Origin: DASREM01 sp035652095
GTDB lineage: Bacteria > Acidobacteriota > Terriglobia > Terriglobales > Acidobacteriaceae
NCBI GenBank assembly: GCA_035652095.1
Contig: DASREM010000038.1
Span: 1 to 64,000, forward strand
DNA: 64,000 nt
Direction: 5' to 3'
Shown: one piece after another, positions 59,775 through 64,000 of the stretch
Layout of the letters: each line of letters begins with the position of its first letter
Numbering within the stretch: position 1 is the stretch's first letter
Translations under genes and position numbers: made by a program
Notes under the pieces: model-generated
What the model was told of the DNA's origin: nothing
Database searches by the model: none
The model's input: only the letters and a program-made list of their open reading frames with translations

Positions 59775-60839
59775 ATGCGGCTGGCAATTTTCGGACTGAC
59801 GATTAGCTCCTCCTGGGGAAACGGCCACGCCACGATCTGGCGCGGACTGTGCGCCGCGTTGGCTCGCCGTGGCCATGAAGTGACCTTTTTCGAGCGCGAT
59901 GTTTCTTACTATGCCAATCATCGCGACCTGGCCGACCCTCCCGGCTATCGCATCGTCTTTTATTCGGATTGGGACCAGGTTGAGCCTCAGGCCCGCGCAG
60001 TGCTGAACCGGGTAGACGCCGCCATGATCACTTCCTATTGCCCCGATGCCGTCGCCGCCGCCGAACTCATCCTGGCGTCCAAGGTGCCGGTTCGCGTTTA
60101 TTACGATCTCGATACTCCCGTGACCCTCGAACGCCTGCGTGAGCAGGGCACCGTCGAGTATGTTCCGTCGTATGGACTGGAACCCTTCGACCTGGTTTTG
60201 AGCTACACCGGCGGACGCGCATTGCGCGAATTGCAGCAGCGCCTCGGAGCCAGGAAAGTAGCCCCTCTCTACGGCAGTGTGGATCCCGATACCCATCGGC
60301 CGGTTCAACCGAATGCGCGGTATGGTTCTGACCTCTCGTACTTAGGCACCTACGCTGCCGACCGGCAGCCAACCCTCAATCGCCTTTTCATCGAACCAGC
60401 GCGGCGTTTGCCAGAAAAACGGTTTCTGATCGGCGGTGCGCAATATCCGGACGACTTTCCCTGGACTGAGAACATCTGGTTTGTGAGCCATGTCCCTCCC
60501 GCGCAACACCCGGCTTTTTACTGCTCTTCAAAGCTCACGCTCAGCGTAACGCGCGCCGCGATGGCGGAAATGGGCTATTGCCCATCAGGACGCCTGTTTG
60601 AAGCCGCCGCCTGCGAGACGCCGCTGGTCAGCGACTGGTGGGACGGTCTTGACGAGTTTTTCGAACCCGGTCGCGAGATCCTGGTCGCATCCACGGCTTC
60701 CGAGGTTCTCTCGGCTCTGACTCAAGAGCCCGAACAGTTGCGCCGAGTGGGCACTGCCGCCCGCCAGCGTGTAATGGCCGAACACACCGCCGATCATCGC
60801 TGCCAGGAATTGATCCGCCTGTTGGAGGTGAACGCATGA
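59775..60839 (+). CDS. CgeB-like glycosyltransferase
   Basis: A 354-residue GT-B-type enzyme of the CgeB/DUF3880 group. The N-terminal half starts MRLAIFGLTISSSWGNGHATIWRGLCAALARRGHEVTFFERD; the C-terminal half holds the donor site, HPAFYCSSKLTLSVTRAAMAEMGYCPSGRLFEAAACETPLVSDWWDGLDEFFEPGREIL, with the conserved glutamate of RLFEAAAC. Donor and acceptor are unknown. AGGAG precedes the ATG. Its end overlaps the nucleotidyltransferase start by four bases, so it opens a coupled five-gene series. Confidence 0.87.
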   Translation: MRLAIFGLTISSSWGNGHATIWRGLCAALARRGHEVTFFERDVSYYANHRDLADPPGYRIVFYSDWDQVEPQARAVLNRVDAAMITSYCPDAVAAAELILASKVPVRVYYDLDTPVTLERLREQGTVEYVPSYGLEPFDLVLSYTGGRALRELQQRLGARKVAPLYGSVDPDTHRPVQPNARYGSDLSYLGTYAADRQPTLNRLFIEPARRLPEKRFLIGGAQYPDDFPWTENIWFVSHVPPAQHPAFYCSSKLTLSVTRAAMAEMGYCPSGRLFEAAACETPLVSDWWDGLDEFFEPGREILVASTASEVLSALTQEPEQLRRVGTAARQRVMAEHTADHRCQELIRLLEVNA

Positions 60840-61594
60840 ACCGCCGCTGGGGAATCATCCCCGCTGCAGGGCTGGCTACGAGAATCCAACCGCTGGCATT
60901 TTCCAAGGAACTGCTGCCGGTGGGCACTCGTCACGAGGGCGCCACGGAGCATCCACGCGCCGTCTGCGAATATCTTCTGGAACGGATGCTTCTGGCGGGC
61001 GTCACGCACGTGTGCTTCGTGATATCACCCAGCAAGACCGACATCATGAGCTACTTCGGGGGACGGCTGGAGAATGCGGCCATCTGCTACGCCATCCAGC
61101 AAAACCCCGCCGGGCTGTGCGATGCCGTTTTCGGAGCGCTTCCATTTATCTCTCCACAAGACGAAGTGCTCGTCGGCTTGCCTGACACCATCTGGTTCCC
61201 GGTCGAGGGTTATACCTTCCTTCCGGACCGCCAATTCTCATTTCTACTGTTTCCAGTCGCGCAGCCGGAACTGTTTGACGCCGTCATCACCGACGACCGG
61301 AGTACTGTGCAGGAAATTCAAGTCAAGCAGAACGGGGCAAAATCGGAATGGGTGTGGGGCGCATTCAAGCTCTCCGGTGAGCGCCTGGCGACGTTACATG
61401 ACTTGTGGCAGCGTCGCGGACGTTCGGATCAGTATTTCGGAACCCTGGTAAATGCGCACCTGGCCGAAGGGGGTATCGCCCTTGGAATCAAACGCGGCGA
61501 TCAATACGTCGATGTTGGAACGGTACACGGCTACCGAGAGGCGGTACGGCTGCTGTCATCAGCCCAGCTTGCCTACCATGGGGTGGAGCGATAG
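60836..61594 (+). CDS. Sugar-1-phosphate nucleotidyltransferase-like protein
   Basis: A 252-residue nucleotidyltransferase. It begins NRRWGIIPAAGLATRIQPLAFSKELLPVG, the glucose-1-phosphate thymidylyl/uridylyltransferase signature (G-x-G-TR-x-x-P-x-x-x-x-K-P-L-L modified to GLATRIQPLAFSKELLPV), and has VLVGLPDTIWFP for the metal-binding Asp region and a terminal KRGDQYVDVGTVHGYREAVRLL. It should make an NDP-sugar donor for the neighbouring glycosyltransferases. The A for G change in the first loop deserves caution on specificity. Confidence 0.85.
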   Translation: MNRRWGIIPAAGLATRIQPLAFSKELLPVGTRHEGATEHPRAVCEYLLERMLLAGVTHVCFVISPSKTDIMSYFGGRLENAAICYAIQQNPAGLCDAVFGALPFISPQDEVLVGLPDTIWFPVEGYTFLPDRQFSFLLFPVAQPELFDAVITDDRSTVQEIQVKQNGAKSEWVWGAFKLSGERLATLHDLWQRRGRSDQYFGTLVNAHLAEGGIALGIKRGDQYVDVGTVHGYREAVRLLSSAQLAYHGVER

Positions 61595-61619
61595 TTCCAA
61601 GTCGCACACAAGTGGCTGG

Positions 61620-62423
61620 ATGAAACTTGTCGAGAGTCGAGCATCCGATCGCTCCTTGCGGCCTCTGATTTTCGTAGCTCATCCTGACGACGAGACCCTC
61701 GGCGCCTCGGCCATCATGATGCGTTCGCCGACTGCCATGTTGGTCTACTTGACCGATGGCGCGCCTCGCGATCCTCGATTGCGCTCTCCTGATGCGAGCG
61801 GTTCCCGCGCGGACTACGCAAACCTTCGCTCCTCGGAGTTGATTTCTGCACTGCAAGTGGCCGGCGTGGGACGGCATCAAATTATCTTTCTCGGAAGCGT
61901 AGATCAGGAAGCGATCTTTGAGGTGGTGCCTCGGGCCCTGTACTTGGTCGAAGTGTTGCGGAGTGTTGGTCCCGATGTCGTCATCACCCATCCCTATGAA
62001 GGCGGCCATCCCGATCATGATGCGGCGGCGCTGGTTGCCAGACTTGCCATTGAGATCCTACACCGGGAAAACGCGACCGTGCCTGATCTGCTGGAAATGG
62101 CCTCTTATCACGCAAGGGAGGGAAGCCTGGTAACGGGCCAGTTCCTCGATGAGACTTCCAACCCCTCCTTGCTGATCGAATTACATCCGGACGAGTTGGA
62201 TCGCAAACAACAAATGCTGCGCTCCTTTCGCTCGCAATGGCGAGTCCTTCAGAGCTTTGCCCTGGGCACTGAGATGCTGCGCCGGGCCCCGCTTTATGAT
62301 TTCAGCCTTCCGCCCCACTCTGGCAAGCTCTGGTACGAGTGTTTGGGATGGGCCATGACCGGATCCCGCTGGCGCTCGCTCGCCTCCTCTGCCATGAATG
62401 AAATGGATCGGGTATGCGTCTGA
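61620..62423 (+). CDS. PIG-L family deacetylase
   Basis: From the ATG at 61620 the product has 267 residues (ATG at 61578 also in frame, overlapping the previous stop). FVAHPDDETLGASAIMM (about 18-34) is the PIG-L/LmbE zinc motif A-H-P-D-D-E, and HPYEGGHPDHDAAALVA (about 124-140) provides the second H-P-D-H-D motif. These enzymes remove N-acetyl groups from amino sugars, as MshB, BshB and PIG-L do. In this cluster it probably modifies a glycan or glycolipid intermediate. Its end overlaps the next glycosyltransferase by 10 bases. Confidence 0.88.
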   Translation: MKLVESRASDRSLRPLIFVAHPDDETLGASAIMMRSPTAMLVYLTDGAPRDPRLRSPDASGSRADYANLRSSELISALQVAGVGRHQIIFLGSVDQEAIFEVVPRALYLVEVLRSVGPDVVITHPYEGGHPDHDAAALVARLAIEILHRENATVPDLLEMASYHAREGSLVTGQFLDETSNPSLLIELHPDELDRKQQMLRSFRSQWRVLQSFALGTEMLRRAPLYDFSLPPHSGKLWYECLGWAMTGSRWRSLASSAMNEMDRVCV

Positions 62424-63478
62424 CCGTGCTCAACGTCAGCTATCCCCTGGCGCATGTGTCGCCAGCCACAGCTGGCGGGGCGGAGCAGGTGCTGCTGACC
62501 CTTGACCAGGCGTTGGTGCGTTCGGGTCACCGTTCGATTGTGATTGCGCCCGCAGGGTCCAGAACTCACGGATTACTGCTTCCCATCCCGCGATCGGCCA
62601 AAAACCTGGACGAGCAGGCGAAGCAGCGAGCCTGTTCCGAAAACGCGAAGGCGATTCAACTTGCCCTCGAGACCTTCCCCATCGATCTCGTTCATCTTCA
62701 CGGGATCGATTTCATGGAGTACTTGCCGCCAGCGGAGGTTCCTACCATTGTCACACTGCACCTGCCGCCGAGCTGGTATCCCTCTGCCGCGTTCAACGGA
62801 GAGATGCCGAACCTTCATCGGGTATGTGTCTCGGAGTCGCAACGCAGGGCATGCCCACCGCGTGCGCACATTGCAGCGGTTATCCCGAATGGGGTTGCTG
62901 CGCACCCGGGGCCGCTGCCCAAGAAGGGGAATTACGTCGTCAGCCTTGGACGAATTTGCCCAGAGAAGGGCTTTCACCTGGCTCTGGAGGCTGCCAGCCA
63001 TTGCGACCTGCCCCTCTTGCTGGCCGGAGAAGTATTCGAGTATCCGGAGCATGGCGCCTATTTCGAACAGTGGATCAAGCCGCGGTTGCGCGCGCCTCAT
63101 AAATTTCTCGGTCCAGTTGGCGGAGAAAGAAAACGCCAGTTGCTGGCGGGTGCCCGATGTTTATTGATCTCAAGCAGCGCGCAGGAAACCAGTTCTCTGG
63201 TCGCCATGGAAGCTTTGGCCTGTGGTACTCCGGTGATCGCCTTTCCCAACGGTGCGCTGCCGGAGCTCGTTGAGCATGGCCGCACCGGGTTCCTGGTGAA
63301 TTCTGTGGAACAGATGGCAAGGGCCATTCTGGATGCCGATCTGTTAGACCGCAATTACTGTATGCGAATTGCCCAGGAGCGCTTCGCCGAGCAGCGCATG
63401 GTAGCTGATTATTTCGGTCTCTATGCGCGAGCGACCTCGCACGCGGCACGCCAGATCGAACATGAGGTGCCCTGCTGA
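62414..63478 (+). CDS. Family 4 glycosyltransferase (GT-B)
   Basis: A 354-residue GT4-type enzyme: LNVSYPLAHVSPATAGGAEQVLLTLDQALVRSGHRSIVIAP at the N-terminus (the GGAE motif of acceptor-side domains), DLVHLHGIDF, YVVSLGRICPEKGFHLALEAA (start of donor domain) and the E-x7-E motif in SSAQETSSLVAMEALACGTPVIAF. It transfers a sugar from an NDP donor. The start overlaps the deacetylase gene and the stop overlaps the next gene by one base. Confidence 0.9.
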   Translation: MRLTVLNVSYPLAHVSPATAGGAEQVLLTLDQALVRSGHRSIVIAPAGSRTHGLLLPIPRSAKNLDEQAKQRACSENAKAIQLALETFPIDLVHLHGIDFMEYLPPAEVPTIVTLHLPPSWYPSAAFNGEMPNLHRVCVSESQRRACPPRAHIAAVIPNGVAAHPGPLPKKGNYVVSLGRICPEKGFHLALEAASHCDLPLLLAGEVFEYPEHGAYFEQWIKPRLRAPHKFLGPVGGERKRQLLAGARCLLISSSAQETSSLVAMEALACGTPVIAFPNGALPELVEHGRTGFLVNSVEQMARAILDADLLDRNYCMRIAQERFAEQRMVADYFGLYARATSHAARQIEHEVPC

Positions 63479-64000
63479 TGCCTGCCCTGGGATTGCAGGC
63501 CCGGTTGTTCACCGATGTGAACCAGATCTCATCGCTGAGACATGAGTGGGACGATCTATTTCGACGCTGCCCCGGCGCCACTACCTTTCAGCGCCCGCAA
63601 TGGATTTTGAGTTGGTTCCACGTATTCCGTCCCGCGAGACCATTCGTAGTTGCCGTCTGGCATGAATCTCTGCTCGTAGGCCTGGCGCCGCTCCTCATCT
63701 ACAACAGAGACTCTCAATCTGTGCTGGCTTTTGCCGGTGGCGGCGTCTCGGACTATCTCGACGTGCTGATTGACCCTGCCCATGCCTCCGAAGTGTGGGA
63801 TGCAATTCTCGAAGCCATCGGATCGCACCGGCGCTCCTGGGATCGAGTTGAGCTTACCGACTTGCCGCAGGCTTCGATCGCGTTGCAGAAGAACCGCACT
63901 TTCCATTTGGAGATCCACGATACTTGCCCGGTTCTGGAACTGCCGTCCTCTGTTGGCCTCATGGGATCTGTCATTCCAGCGCACAAGCTGAGGAACTATC
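63478..64000 (+). CDS. CelD/FemAB-like GNAT acyltransferase, 5' part (runs off window)
   Basis: The ATG at 63478-63480 shares its A with the stop of the preceding gene, and the frame is open to the window edge (about 174 residues). SLRHEWDDLFRRCPGATTFQRPQWILSWFHVF and VVAVWHESLLVGLAPLLIYN, then VLAFAGGGVSDYLDVLID, match the N-terminal half of the CelD/BcsL-like GNAT proteins found in polysaccharide clusters, which acylate glycans or act like FemAB. The C-terminal acyl-CoA site lies outside. Function is inferred from family and context. Confidence 0.78.
   Translation, partial: MPALGLQARLFTDVNQISSLRHEWDDLFRRCPGATTFQRPQWILSWFHVFRPARPFVVAVWHESLLVGLAPLLIYNRDSQSVLAFAGGGVSDYLDVLIDPAHASEVWDAILEAIGSHRRSWDRVELTDLPQASIALQKNRTFHLEIHDTCPVLELPSSVGLMGSVIPAHKLRNY

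Noticed and set aside
1..64000. CRISPR arrays, tRNA or rRNA genes
   Set aside because: No regularly spaced direct repeats and no cloverleaf or rRNA-like segments were noticed on reading; a computed scan was not possible.
59775..64000. Reading the PIG-L/GT/acyltransferase series as a mycothiol or bacillithiol pathway
   Set aside because: The acyltransferase is of the CelD type and a CgeB-like GT and NDP-sugar enzyme are included; no cysteine ligase is visible.

Overview
The window is one contiguous piece of chromosome from a GC-rich, Gram-negative, didermic bacterium. Gene style points to the Acidobacteriota (Koribacter/Terriglobia-like): VWFA-type secreted proteins, small zinc-ribbon proteins of the 'FWLCGxC' kind, a TonB-family protein with a glycine-rich linker, a TamA/TamB pair and a hopanoid-type glycosyltransferase (HpnI). 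This assignment is inferred from protein character only; there is no rRNA or tRNA gene in the window to confirm it.

Layout. 1-700: the end of an IS3-family element (transposase C-terminus plus terminal repeat) inserted next to a broken secreted-protein gene. 760-7640: a methyltransferase, a secreted M48 protease, a TonB-family protein, an APC permease and an SSS symporter. 7800-12600: a hybrid histidine kinase whose membrane sensor matches plant ethylene receptors, with its own single-domain response regulator, then a BadF/NAG-kinase-like protein and two unknown proteins. 12790-18550 (minus strand): an overlapping chain of unknown exported protein, peptide-type ABC binding protein, NtrY-like kinase and NtrC-like sigma-54 activator. 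18680-20770 (minus): L,D-transpeptidase, a 49-residue membrane protein and an SPFH/band-7 protein. 21020-24030: HpnI and a GT39 (ArnT-like) transferase, convergent.

24157-32208 is a gas vesicle locus: a fused two-domain Get3/ArsA-like ATPase, three GvpF/L proteins, three GvpA-family proteins (a bona fide GvpA, a GvpJ-like and a GvpS/M-like one), GvpK, GvpG and, inside the structural operon, a multidomain sensor histidine kinase. No gvpN, gvpO or gvpC is seen. A second kinase (DesK/NarX type) follows.

33740-40410: two small zinc-ribbon genes around a 1.3-kb gene-poor, apparently decaying stretch, then a selenocysteine formate dehydrogenase operon (alpha, Fe-S beta, NrfD-type membrane subunit). 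An in-frame TGA followed by a textbook bacterial SECIS hairpin splits the alpha gene into what look like two reading frames. 40380-42450: VWA and HEAT-repeat secreted proteins. 42666-49625: glgX-treZ-treY, a translationally coupled operon turning glycogen into trehalose. 49626-52460: a receiver-only regulator, a YtxH protein and an unusual phosphoribosyltransferase plus kinase-like fusion. 52588-59440: tamA-tamB. 59775-64000: start of a surface-glycan cluster (CgeB-like glycosyltransferase, nucleotidyltransferase, PIG-L deacetylase, GT4 glycosyltransferase, CelD-like acyltransferase running off the edge).

The strongest leads are the ethylene-receptor-like kinase, the selenoprotein formate dehydrogenase that lacks a visible Tat signal, the gas vesicle locus with its Get3-like ATPase and embedded kinase, and the PRTase-kinase fusion.
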